Positions 1-52,866 of a stretch of DNA of 64,000 nucleotides are shown one piece after another. Both the position numbers and the translations under genes were made by a program. Source of the DNA: Silurus meridionalis. Taxonomy: Eukaryota > Chordata > Actinopteri > Siluriformes > Siluridae. Location of the stretch: the NCBI RefSeq assembly GCF_014805685.1, contig NC_060906.1:11224846-11288845 (forward strand), written 5' to 3'. Position 1 is the stretch's first letter. Every line of letters starts with the position of its first letter. Below the pieces are notes generated by a model that was not told where the DNA came from, ran no database searches, and saw only the letters and a list, made by a program, of their open reading frames with translations.

Positions 1-352
1 AATGAACAATTTTATCCTTCACAAGTTTACCATTAAATTAGAAGTTTCAATTTATTCATTTTTTGGGAATAAACCCCAATATTACACCCAATATGTTTCT
101 TAATGTATTTAAGAAACATTTATTGTGATATTACGCCTAAAAGGCGTTGTGAGATTTGCTTAGAGGCATGCAGAGGTCAAATTTGATATATTGATATGAT
201 GCAATTAATGCCAAGAGTTTTATCAAAAGCACACACTGTGGCTGTCATAATATACCTGAGGGTGAGATCAGTGGCTTTTCTCCTTCTAATGTACAATTAC
301 TGTAGTGGATTATTAAACACCCATGTATCTCACTTGTGTTTGTGCCTTGCAG

Positions 353-41841
<41,489 letters not shown>

Positions 41842-43192
41842 CTCTCTTCATCAACAGTAGTAGGGTCAATTTTTTTTTTTTTACACAAGCAAAAAAAAAA
41901 AAATCAAGATTCCCTCCAATGGAGAGATATTGTAGCTCCAAGCAGCCAACCGAAAGACTGCACTTGACCTCCTGGTGGACTAAAAAAACCCGGATCATCA
42001 GGAAACAAGAGGCACAAACTCGGTTCTCAGAGGTCACTCTGAAGTGAGGAAATCGAATCAAATGGCTGTGGCAGGTCAAGGAAAAGGCTGAGGTTGATGA
42101 GACCGGACCGGAGCTCAACTCTCACTGGATATCATGTGTTTAACTGAGATCCCATCATGTAGCCTGAGCTCAGTAGAATATGGAGGAGGTTTTTTTGTTT
42201 GTTTTGTTTTGTGTCACGTTTCACACACATGCAGGATTTCGTGGTGCTGAAGGAAGGCTGCTTTAAACAACTGCAAAAAAAAAAAAAGAAAGATAAAAGG
42301 ACACGCTTTGTGGATATTTGCCAATATAACAAGAGATGCATTCATAAAGAAATTGGAAGGTGTGTTCCATTGTGTAATTTCAAATGTAAAATAATATTTT
42401 TTAAGAGTTCTATAATTTTTTTTTGTTTTTCGAGAGGTGCCTCGTAATCAACTCTAAGAGATACTTGCTACTCTTAGCTATAGTTGTTCTTTCTCTCCTT
42501 CTCTCTCTCTCTCTCTCTTTCTTTCTCCCCTTCTTTCTCTCTCTATTGCTGGTATTTTTTTTTTTTAAATGCACTTTATATATGACTTCAGTTTGTCAGG
42601 TCTAAGAAGGTGACATTTGACAGCCAATTGAATGACCATGTTCTTTGCTGCTTTGCTTTCTTTCTCTTACCCCCCCAACCACCCAAACCCCCGCCCCCAA
42701 CCACCCACCAACCCACCTTTGTTTTGGCGATGCCCGGAAGAGGGTGTGAAATCAAATTACGTCACGTGTTTCATCGAAATCACATCAAGCATGAGAACCG
42801 ATAGCGTATCCGTGGAAACGGTTTGGAAATTGGTCACTCTTGAGTGCTTCAGCTGTCGCATATCGCTGTTTTTTTTTGTTTTTGTTTTTTTGCTTTGCTT
42901 TGCTTTGTCTCCCCCCCCCCCCCCAAAAAAAAAAAAAAAAAAATATCCAGTCCATCTTGTAACAGTGGACTCAAGAAACTTGCGGAAAAATGTCTGGAAC
43001 TCTTCCTCATTCCAATTTTCATTTCACGTGCCAGAACGAACCCACCAGCGTCTTAGTGTGGAGGTGAAATTTCAAAACCTGCAGTTTTATTTTTTTCTCG
43101 TGGTTTTTTTTTGGTCATGTATTTGTCTCAGGCTTGCTGCAGTGGGTCTGCCACTGCGGCCTTTCAGTTTTCATGTGGATGCCAATTTAAAT

Positions 43193-43242
<50 letters not shown>

Positions 43243-44800
43243 CTCCTGGTCCTCCTAAGACATGTTTTGTTTTACTGTGTAATGTGTGTTTGGTTGTAAC
43301 GACAAGGCGAGTGTCAAACGATTTCCATACTACAGCATCTGCGCAGAAAATCCACTCGACCAAATCACGTGCGAATACACATCAGCAAACATCCAGTGCC
43401 TCCTGAGAGACCAGGATGAGCTTCTCAGATCACACAGCCACATTCACACTCGTTGCTTCGAGCTTTAACGGATGCTTGGTCAGGGGATTTTCTTTTCCAA
43501 GAGCTATTTTCTAGTTATTTGCCTGCTACTTGTTTGTTCATGTCTGTTTGCCTTATACCACGTGGTACATACACAACAACAACAAACATCGGCACTGTTG
43601 CCAAAAGAAGAAAAGTAGTGTAGAGGAGGGAACCTGAGTGCCAAGAACTGTTTGGTGCTCGTCCTCGATCCTCAGGCTTTGGTCATGCCGACTCTTTCTC
43701 TTTCTCGCTCTTTCTCTCTCGTATCCTCTTCATGCTTCAGACCAGAGCCAGGATCTCAGCCAAGTGTCAGGGACAGTTGCTGCTTATTTTGTATTGTATT
43801 CAAGTACACTTTAGCGCACCATTCATACGATGTTTACAAAAGCACCTATCTCGGCACTGCATCGCATAAAGGCATCCGTTTCGTGTGTTGAATTTTTTTT
43901 CCTGAGAGGATCAGAAGAGAGATGCCGCTCGACTCATCATTTAATCGCGTGCCGTTGTAGAGCAATGATGACGGAGCAGCGGGAAAAATCAAACACAAAG
44001 AGGAGAAATGCTGCCATTTAACCCGGCGTCTTATGCATGTTCGTTTGTGAATGTAAGTGTGAAACCTTGACATTAATCTTTTTTGGGGGGGAGGGGTGTA
44101 AAAGTGTTAACGGAGTGATTACAATCGCCATGCAACAAATGAGTCTAAACAATCAGACTACAGTTATCTTCTGTAGTGAAATCATTACAGCATCATACGT
44201 CAGGTGAACTCGCTGCATAATTCTTTTCTTCTTCACTTACTTTTTTTTTTTTTTGGATAATCTGATGCTAAATTCCACATGTAACCATATTTGAAAATAC
44301 CATTAGACATGGCTTTTCAGTTTTCAACAGTAACGTGGATCTGACTTTCTTTAATCAGATTGTCATATCAAAGAAAGAGCTTGTATCATCCCCATGATTG
44401 GATTGGACAGATGCTTGAATGTTACTCGACACTGGATCTTTTTTTTCTTTCTTTTTTTTTTTTTGGCCCAATTGATATGAAAAAAAAACAACTCCAAGTA
44501 CAGGCTTAAGTAAAACACACAAATCCTTCAAAATGAAATTCTGATGTATTTCTATTTGATATACTAGTGTTCCCCTCTTTTTTTTTTTTTTACTTTTTTT
44601 CTTCTTTTTTTTAAATAAATGATGTTGATTGAACAGAGCTGGAGACACTTCAATGGTTTTATTACTTGCACCTCTGCCGAGTGTGTGGATGGTCAGAATT
44701 CGAAAAATGCATGTTCAAACCATGTTTTAATTTGTAAATCAGAGTTTGATTATGGGAACTATTTGATATAAAAATGAATAAAACTGGAATGCAGAACATT
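41842..44800 (+). other. usp24: USP24 3' untranslated region
   Basis: About 2.9 kb follows the TAA with no splice signals or conserved coding. It holds homopolymer A, T and C tracts, a CT-rich patch near 42,490-42,545 and a CA repeat at 43195-43239. Open frames here are made of low-complexity sequence and are not genes. The right end is set by the AATAAA at 44777-44782. The length is plausible for this gene but is inferred, not proven. Confidence 0.7.
44777..44782 (+). promoter_or_regulatory. Likely USP24 poly(A) signal (AATAAA)
   Basis: A canonical AATAAA lies in the sequence atgaataaaactgg, followed by a T/G-rich stretch (tgtttgtgtcc). An alternative AATAAA is at 44614-44619. A MITE starts about 200 bp further on, which also marks the end of gene-like sequence. 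Confidence 0.6.
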
Positions 44801-44990
44801 TTAGAATCTGTGCGGATGTCATGTTTGTGTCCTTTTCATAGTTAACAAGTAAATACGTTTTCTTGACACGACTAGCACAAAATGATCCCACCACCAGGAA
44901 CTGGCTTTTTCCTTTGCAGAATGCAAATGTCTGCTGTGTGACTCTTTCTGTGTGAACCCTGTGTTTTCCCTCTGAAGGAGTTTACTTAGT

Positions 44991-45400
44991 TTACACTATA
45001 TGGACAAATGTATTGGGACACCTGACTTTTCCAGCTATATGTGGTTTATTTCCCAACTGTTACTGCAAAGTTGGAGGCACACAATCAGGTGTGGGAGCAT
45101 CACATTTTGCCTTCACTTGAACTAGGAGACCCAAACCTGTTCCAGCAGGACAAAGCACCTGTGCACAATGCAAACTCTATGAACAGATGATTTACATACA
45201 GGGTGGAAGATCTTGAATGGCCTGCTATAGAGCTCTGATTTTAACCCTTCTGAACACCTATGGAATGAACTTGGACACTGAGACTGAACCCAGAACTCCT
45301 CACTCTACACCACTGTACATAACACCCTTGTGTCTCACGCACTCGGCACTCCAGGATGTGTATTCTGTATCTGTCACACTGGAACACACACAGCTGGTGT
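44991..45400. mobile_element. MITE family A, copy 4
   Basis: Left ACTATATGGACAAATGTATT-GGGACACC. Internal words (opposite orientation to copies 1-3) include 'cctgttccagcagga' and 'tagagctctgattttaaccc'. It lies just after the USP24 poly(A) signal. Confidence 0.7.
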
Positions 45401-45540
45401 CCACATGCTACTTCTTTTCATTTTGCACTTAGCAGCTTCTTTTGTATGAATCTATTAAGACTCTTGCTGTCTGGAAGTATTTATTATACAGAGCAGCCAG
45501 GAAAAAATACAATGCAATTTGGATGTGTTTTGTAAGAGAA

Positions 45541-46147
45541 AGAAACCATGGACCAAAATCAAACAGAATGAAAAATAACAGCAAGTGATGACAATGTGAA
45601 AGTTGTGAAGATAAACCCAACTGCTTCCTCCAGCAGGCAGTGGTAAAGCTGTAAACGTTAATCTCCGCCTAAGTGCTACTGTCAAAGTGTGGAGAAGGAA
45701 AGGATCTGCTCATGATCCAAATCACCGGAGGTCATCGTTCAAGCATGGTAGAGAATGAGTTCCCCCATAACATTGATTACACCCTTTTTCAAACATGTTT
45801 ATGTGGAAAGTCTATTTATAATGTATAATGAGCGCATCAGTATAGGTCTGTGATTTGCTTGGCAGCTGGTACTGTCGGAGATGCCGTTATAGGAAATGTA
45901 GCAGCTCTCATCCTCATATCCAGAGTAAAGGCTCCTTCAGGTCTCTGACCTGGTTGTGAACTCTGACTTAATCCTCCTCAGGCACTTTGTTGAAGTCTGT
46001 CACCATTATCTCTTCCTCAAAAATTTCTCTCACCTAAATAAAGACATGGCATAAATCCAGATGATGCGCTTCAAGTTCCATGGAATGCCCTGTGCAAGAT
46101 TGTGCGAGTCTTCTTCAATGTCCGCAACACGGAGGAGCATCGAAACC
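45541..46147 (-). pseudogene. pcsk9: Decayed PCSK9 remnant (proprotein convertase subtilisin/kexin 9)
   Basis: PCSK9 is a secreted subtilisin-like protein that drives LDL-receptor degradation. On the - strand, an intact-looking acceptor (cgcttacag, ending 46147) is followed by VADIEEDSHNLAQGIPWNLK. This matches the human prodomain cleavage region (VDYIEEDS...AQSIPWNLERI). That frame stops at 46030-46032. One base out of frame comes REIFEEEIMVTDFNKVPEED, matching human REIEGRVMVTDFENVPEED. It is followed directly by TAA at 45968-45970 and then VRVHNQ (human TRFHRQ). The segment that should carry the catalytic Asp (LLDTS) is missing or unrecognisable. A weaker match, ALPLPAGGSSWVYL, near 45,620-45,645 fits LLPLAGGYS of the next exon. 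The pieces are in the correct order and strand, and lie between USP24 and BSND as in human. I found no convincing first exons or C-terminal domain. A functional gene here is very unlikely; a second intact copy elsewhere in the genome cannot be excluded. Confidence 0.8.
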
Positions 46148-46149
46148 TG

Positions 46150-47766
46150 TAAGCGGAAACAGAACGAGAAATGAGAAGAGACAGGCGAGTAAGTTGTGTA
46201 ATGACAAAAGTTTGTAGACACCTGACAATAAGATTTGTGATTGATATGTGATGAGTTTTTTGTTTGTTTGGTTTTTTTTTACAAATTGTGCCTAAATATG
46301 GTTGATCATTTAAATCTAGAACACAGATTAATGTAGCAGAGTGAATTACAACAGTTGTTGGTCAGGTCCTGGTGCGTGGGGTGGGGTGTATGTTGGACAC
46401 CCCTGTATGTCTCAAATCTTTCCGCATGGTACAATCCACTATTTTTCTGGATTTCTGTAAATTTGTGGACACCTGAAAAAGACGGGTTTTTCATTATTAC
46501 ACAATAAATCAACAGTGTGAAAACTATTTTTTTAATAATAATAACAATCATTCGCTAAAGCTTTGGAAATAAGAGAAAAATAAGCCTTCAAAGATAAACT
46601 AAATAGCAATGTAAATATTAAAATAATACTGGAAAAAAGCTGAAAAACGTATCTATTTATTATACATGCAATATCACAAAATATTAAACATAATAGCAAA
46701 GTATCTCATGGTATACTGAATACATGACCGATAATCAGACAGGTTATTGTACTTTGTAAGAAATAGCACATATTCAGTAGTCAAAATTGCTGTTTATTTA
46801 TAAGACTGTGTCAAATTGAACATTACAAGAAAGTGAAACAAAAATACAAATGAAATCCAATGAGTGAAGTTAAGAATCAAAAGATTCAATTCAAAGCAAT
46901 TTGTTAAAAAAAATTGATTATTAGGATAAAACCAGTCCTTATTAAATACAGATATACAGCAGGGTTTAAAAGTCTGAGAACAAAGGTGTTTGTTTGTTTA
47001 ATTAATACAACACTTTTAATTACAAATTGTAATTATTGACATCAACCTGAGAAATCTTTAGAACATTTTTAAATGCTACATGAATTCAGAGGTCCTTAGT
47101 ATTCGGTTCATCCCTTTTTTTGCTTTGAGGACACTCGAGCTGGCACAGACCTCTGTTTGTGCCAAATCTTACGATCTATTTTTAAACAAATCGATTAGTG
47201 TCGTCTGAACACACACTTTAAAAGAAGAGATTGAAAATCTCTTGAAGATTTCTAGAAGAAAATCTAACCGTTTGTCTAAAGCTTATGTTTAAACAGGAAC
47301 CTAGAAATGGTGCAGAATCTTGAATATAATACATTTTAAATATTGAAATAGTTTCTTTTTTTTTTACTTACTATAAAACCACTATTTTTTTAACCAATTT
47401 ATTTATAAAATACATTTAAAAATATCCGAATTCAAAATAATCTAGAATTGTACACAGTTTGTGATCTTAAAATATTATCTGATGAAACGTCATTAAGTAT
47501 GCCCTTAAATTTACATTTTATACATATAATTTCAAGTAAACATGTGGAGCCTCATATAGATAATATTTAATCATGGCAAAAAAATATAAAATTTCTAAAA
47601 ACTAATAATAATTATATGTAAAAAAACATGGATCAATAAATGACGTGAAAGAAATAGCATGAGAGATAATTATGTTTGGAAATTTAAAAACAATTTTAAA
47701 AGTAAAACTGTGCAGCTACTCATTTTAGCATTTCACAGAGTACTAATTATAAAAGCTTGATTACCT

Positions 47767-47841
<75 letters not shown>

Positions 47842-48847
47842 ATCATGGCTACAATCTTGAAGACTTCTCTCTCCCTACTTTTGCACTTCTTGTCTGATTA
47901 ATCGGTGGAAACTTAGTTGTGCAGCACTTTCTGTTTCACAGTGAGCTCCAGACTCAGACTTGAACTTGGACTGTATTCTCACTCATTTGTAAGTTGATTT
48001 AGATAAAAGTGTTGTGAAATGAATACATGTAAATCCATCTAGAAATATTTCCCGGTTTCTAGGAGGTCAAATGGCTGAAGCGGAAGCTCCTGTCTGCCCT
48101 AGTGTACTTGTCGTAGTCAATGAAGTCAGATGCTGCCTTCTGCGGTCGTGTAATAATGATTGATAGTGTTACGTTCAAGTGGGTTTTTAGTTCAGCAAAC
48201 AAATCCGAGACAAAATCATGGGAAATGTATAGAAAATGTACGTGGATTTCTCTGACTTGGGTTACACAGACTACTGAATGGCTTTAATACTCAGCCTAAT
48301 CATTCACTGGCTGTAACTCAAAGAAAACCCTGTGTGCATGTGTGAGTTTCCCTTATAAAGTAATGCCCAAGTCTGTCCAGGTTTGTCATGTTTGTTTGCT
48401 GGCAGATGCTATAAACACTGCTGATCTTGAATATTAATCTAAATGCACCTGCTTGATAATGAATATTCATATCAGTTTCTAGCCCTGCACACTTCTTGCT
48501 AAACCCTTTTGTGTTTTCTTTTTCAGCATGCTTGATTGAAAAATAAGAACCATATTGACAGCTGCTGCCATTGTAAAGCTTCTGACTGGGATACAGCGCT
48601 GGATTTCTAATCTAGAGTTTAAACTATAAATAATTGCTGGTGCTCTTTATCAGCCCTTCTCTTTTTTTACCCCCAGGCCCTGTACGCTCGTCTCCATGGA
48701 AATGTTCATTATAGGCAATGGAGAGTGTGTGTGAGTGTGTGTTTAAGGAGGGGTACATTTGTTTGTCTGTGTCTCATAACCACGATGTAATGCAACCAGT
48801 GCACTTCTGCATTCATGATCCTTGAGTTCAAAAGCATTTCCGACTTG
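46150..48847. other. AT-rich gap between PCSK9 relic and BSND
   Basis: Mostly unique AT-rich sequence with a (TG)n at 47768-47840. No credible PCSK9 first exons could be found. A short unexplained frame is noted at 48,063-48,155 (- strand). Confidence 0.6.
47768..47840. repeat. (TG)n microsatellite
   Basis: About 73 bp of TG between the PCSK9 relic and BSND. Confidence 0.95.
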
Positions 48848-51565
48848 TTATTCACTATCCAGCTCTGTTTCTAAGGAGCAGGGCTCATCCACCTCCCCAT
48901 AGTAGAGATCAGTATCAGGTTGTGCAGCCCTGCTGTCTGGAGGAGAGGCACTTGAGCAGGCCTGGTGCATGCAGGGGGAGCTCTGGAGGGTGGTGCTGAT
49001 GATCTCAGGAGATTTTTCTGTCTCAGCTTGTGAGAGGATTTCATCCTTTTCAACGTCCTCCAACTGACCGAAAACAGCCAGAGGAGCCCTGGCCGGTTCA
49101 ACTCGACTGTCACTGTAGTGATAAAAGAATAATAATAATGAAAATATGGAAAACCATGGTAAAAATACTAGTGATTTGTTACATGCACACACTCAAGTAC
49201 ACACAATTAAGAAAGAGAAATTGGATCAATGATCAAATTCCTGATATAAATTCTGTTAATTGTTTAATGTGCCATGTCCATTTTAAACAGGTTGATCTCC
49301 GAGATCTATAATACTGCTTCTTTATAAAAAAAAATACAGTTGGACTCATTTCATTTAGATTTCCTATTTATTATTTACATCATAATTTCACTATGAGAAA
49401 GTTGAGCTCAATTGACACAAACCAATATTTCTAGTCTCAGTTAGTGTTCAGATGACGAGTAATCTCAGTGCCTTGGGAACATGGAAGACATGAAAGATAT
49501 CTACAATCCTGAAGGAATAGCCGGAGAGGAATTTAAATAGATAAAGTCTATGTCATGAGAGTATAACAGGTAATAACAATGACATTTAAATGTTTAAATC
49601 AATCAAAACGAATCTAAATGTATTATTACAACAGGTGAAAACAATTCATGATTCATAAATACAATTGTTTGTAATTGTGTGATTTTTGCTTTTATTATTA
49701 TGGACAACTTTGTGTAGATTTCATGACATATATTCTCTATCTAGTCCAATTTCACTATAGAAACCATTCCAGGGCCATCTCGCTACCAGCACACGTTTAG
49801 AAGTTGGAAGGAAGCACATGTGGACATGTGAAAACTCAACAAAGACAGTAACCTGAGCTCTTGATCTCTTGATTTGACCTTCGAATATGGACCCTGGAGC
49901 TGTGAGTCACTAACACACAGGCAAATCATATCCAATTTCAACACTGATGTGTAGAAATACATCTCAGAACACACCATTGTCTGTTCTTGAATGGACAAAA
50001 TACTATTTATAATGGTCTGTATCTGGTAGCCTAAGGAAAATCAAATCTAGGCTAAAGTGTGAAAAAAAAAAGTGTGTCTGGTAGCTCGTATCCATTTCTA
50101 TTTATTCACTTGTCTGATGCCTTTAGTAAAGAGGACAAATGAAAGGGGATTTGAACAATTTAAATTCCATGCTCAAGGACTCGACAGTAACCACTTAGAA
50201 TGTGAAAACACAACTTGAGAAGTGGTCAAAACCACAACCAACTCCACCATTCATCATGATGATGAATGGATTCGAATGGTTGTGACAATGCCAAGTCACA
50301 ACAGTCCTCATTTTTCTCCATTCAGATGTTTGATGTGAACATTAACTGAAGCTGCTGACCTGTACCTGCATGATTTCATGCATTGGCTGTGTAAATGCAC
50401 AATTGTACAGGATTTCCTATTAAATTGACCAGTGAGTGTACACCAATAAGTGCACGTTTGTAAAAACAAACAATTGGAGATGTCTATCTCTGAAACCAGT
50501 ATGCAATCTCTTTCGGGTTTAAAACTCCATCCCATCGATAGTACCATCAATATAATCTCATCATAGTCTGCATAACCGCATTTACTGTCTGGCCAGATTC
50601 AATCAGCAGACCTCTGATCCTTGTTAGTGTGGGACTGATGGGAAAACTGATGGGTAACGATTGCTGATAGGTCATACAAGCACACAGTCGGACGGAAAAA
50701 GCCTCTCAAACTGATGTTGTGAAATAGATTGCAAGTGAATCAACTGCTGGTTATTTCGGGTAGGGCTTTCTTTACCTGCATGAGCACTTTGTGTTTAAAA
50801 TAGCTGGCCTGTAATTTAGTATGATAAATATAATAAAGTGCAACCATGGCTAGGGCGTTGTTTAACATTTAACCGGGCCGTCTTTATAGCTTACAAGCGC
50901 GACTTTGTATAGTGTTCCTTGAAATCTGTTGTACATGGAGACTTACTTGACCTGTAGGACCTTGACTTCAGCACACAGCTCCTGTTTCTCACTGCTTCTT
51001 AGCACTTCCTGTTCTGGCAGGATGAATGTTACCTATAGAAAACGGCATTTGGACTTCTGTAAATCTGACTGACAATGTAGATTACTGTTATATAAAAAAA
51101 CGTGTGTTTAGATAAGAAATATAATAGGTAATATTTTCCTCATTATGACTCATTATTAAAATATAGTTTCGATTCAGCCATATTTGAATTGTCAGGTAAT
51201 AAAAGAAAATACATTTGTTATTTGTAGCTGAGCATTTACCCTGTGATCCTGCTTTAGAAATGCTGACATACTGAATAATAGTAAATATAGTACTTTTGTG
51301 AATCCACAAACACAACCTTTGTTGTATATACACTATAAAGGCGATATAATATATCAACTGCTTAGCTGCATGTGAATTTTCTCCTCACCCGTGGGTAGCA
51401 CTGGCATATGCTCCAAACCGTCCCAATGCTCACCATCAGCACTCCCATTGTACAGAAAGTGACAAACACCTGAGGCTCTTCCACAGCTACCAAGAAGACT
51501 CCCAGTGCAACCACCACAAGCCCCAGGACAATGAGCCCGTAACGATAAGGCTTGTTCTCCGCCAT
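48848..51565 (-). CDS. bsnd: Barttin (BSND), ClC-K chloride channel beta subunit, 4 coding exons
   Basis: Barttin carries ClC-K channels to the plasma membrane and opens them in renal and inner-ear epithelia. Coding exons on the - strand: 51565-51389, 51032-50947, 49909-49853 and 49112-48848, phases 0/2/2, TAA at 48848-48850, total 194 residues. Exon 1 reads [20 protein letters not shown] and encodes both membrane helices, ending WSICQCYPR. It keeps Arg8 and Gly10 (sites of human Bartter mutations) and the palmitoylated Cys pair at 54 and 56. Exon 2 starts VTFILPEQ (human ITFVPAD). Exon 4 ends with [10 protein letters not shown], matching the human DLYYG motif near the C-terminus. The tail is acidic and probably disordered. 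The protein is much shorter than human (320 residues). I chose the ATG at 51565 because it aligns exactly with the human start; an upstream in-frame extension is low quality. The small third exon is the least certain part. Confidence 0.9.
49853..49909 (-). CDS. bsnd: BSND candidate coding exon 3 (57 nt)
   Basis: Acceptor tgtgtgttag and donor AG|GTTACT bound 57 nt reading [20 protein letters not shown] across the phase-2 junctions. Being a multiple of three and phase 2 to 2, it can be included or skipped without changing frame. It carries a GPY motif in roughly the place of the PY motif of mammalian barttin. Support is from splice signals, phase and position, not strong homology. Confidence 0.6.
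51389..51565 (-). CDS. bsnd: BSND coding exon 1 (both transmembrane helices)
   Basis: 59 codons. Helix 1 is about residues 9-28 and helix 2 about 36-54, with the loop [10 protein letters not shown] between them. Donor GTGAGG follows CGG at 51389. Human Gly47, mutated in mild Bartter disease, is Ile here with Gly at 48, so that position tolerates change in fish. Confidence 0.93.
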
Positions 51566-51947
51566 TGAGACTGTGTGAAGCTCTGTGGGGAAAAAAATTA
51601 AATCTCCAAAAAAAAAGAATAGAAATCCAGGAACTGTAGCTGCACTGAGGTCAAAGTGAGACTGTTTAGGCATGTGATTGGTGGAACAAAGCTGGCAGGA
51701 TCATCAAAGCGCTAATGGACCATGACCAGGTGACCTTCCCTCAGGCTGCACCTGTACTGTGTCTAAGCAATTCTGCAAAAGTGAACAATTCAGAGGTGTA
51801 CAGTGGCAGTTATTTAAAGGTTGAGAATGTACAGATTGAGCAACTTAAAGTATCAGCATCAGTCAATAATAATATTAACTCATACTAGTACATGGTGTAG
51901 TTAATGCAGATTGTCACAAGAGTCTAGCATACATTGTGAATGCTAGT

Positions 51948-52044
<97 letters not shown>
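51948..52044. repeat. (GATA)n microsatellite
   Basis: About 24 uninterrupted GATA/ATAG units upstream of BSND. Confidence 0.95.
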
Positions 52045-52133
52045 CAGCAAGTGAGCATTTTGTCCTCAAAGTTGACGTGTTTGAAGCAGGAAAAATGGGT
52101 GACTAAGGATTTTAGTGATTTTGACGACAGCAA

Positions 52134-52405
52134 AATTGTGACGTCTAGACGACTGGGTCAGAGCATCTCCAAAACTGCAGCTCTTGTGGCGTTTCTATCA
52201 AAAGTGCTCCAAGTAAGGAACAGTGGTGAACCAACGAAAGGGTCATGGAAGGCCGAGGCTCATTGATGCACGTAGGGAGCGAAGGCTGGGCCGTGTGGTC
52301 CGATCCAACAGACGAGCTCCTGTAGCTCAAACTGCTGAAGAAGTTCATGCTGTTAATAATCGAAGGACTGTTTTGGCAACAAAGGGGGACCAACACAAAT
52401 TGCAA
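52134..52405 (-). mobile_element. DNA repeat family B, copy 3 (reverse), with longer interior
   Basis: The reverse complement of 52,140-52,200 matches family B (tgacccagtcgtctagacgtcac). The + strand from 52,150 to 52,330 reads GQSISKTAALVAFLSKVLQV, then SWKAEAH and, in another frame, RERRLGRVV. This looks like a broken helix-turn-helix region of a Tc1-type transposase, hinting that family B derives from Tc1. Confidence 0.55.
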
Positions 52406-52419
52406 ATGAAATGAATCAT

Positions 52420-52815
52420 TTTATTTGACATTAAACATAAAGTTTATACAAAAGTTAAGCACAAACACAACACAAACATACAGTATAATTCATGTAAAAC
52501 GCCTGTTGCACTTCAGCCTGTATAGTAAATAGTGCGAATAAAAAGGGACGTCATGGAAGTGGTTTTCATTCATAAAGGGCAGTGCAGTTCTTTTCGAACA
52601 TGTTTCTACACAAACTTGTGTCAAAATTATAAAATCAGGAGTGACCTCCTTTTAAAGAACTGGTCCGAGCTGGTCCAAAAACGTTAAAAGTTTATGAGCC
52701 GGTAAACTGATCAGTGGTCCAAGGCACTACAGAGAACTTACATTGTTTTGTAATATTGGCACTGTCAGGATAAACACAGTTATAACGTGAGGATGCTAGC
52801 AAAGCAACACAAGCA

Positions 52816-52866
<51 letters not shown>

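Noticed and set aside
42632..43258. 208-codon frame in the USP24 3' UTR
   Set aside because: Low-complexity (P, K, F, TH runs), no homology, and inside a UTR.
51948..52044. GATA array as a possible CRISPR-like or regulatory array
   Set aside because: Simple tetranucleotide microsatellite without spacers; this is a vertebrate genome.
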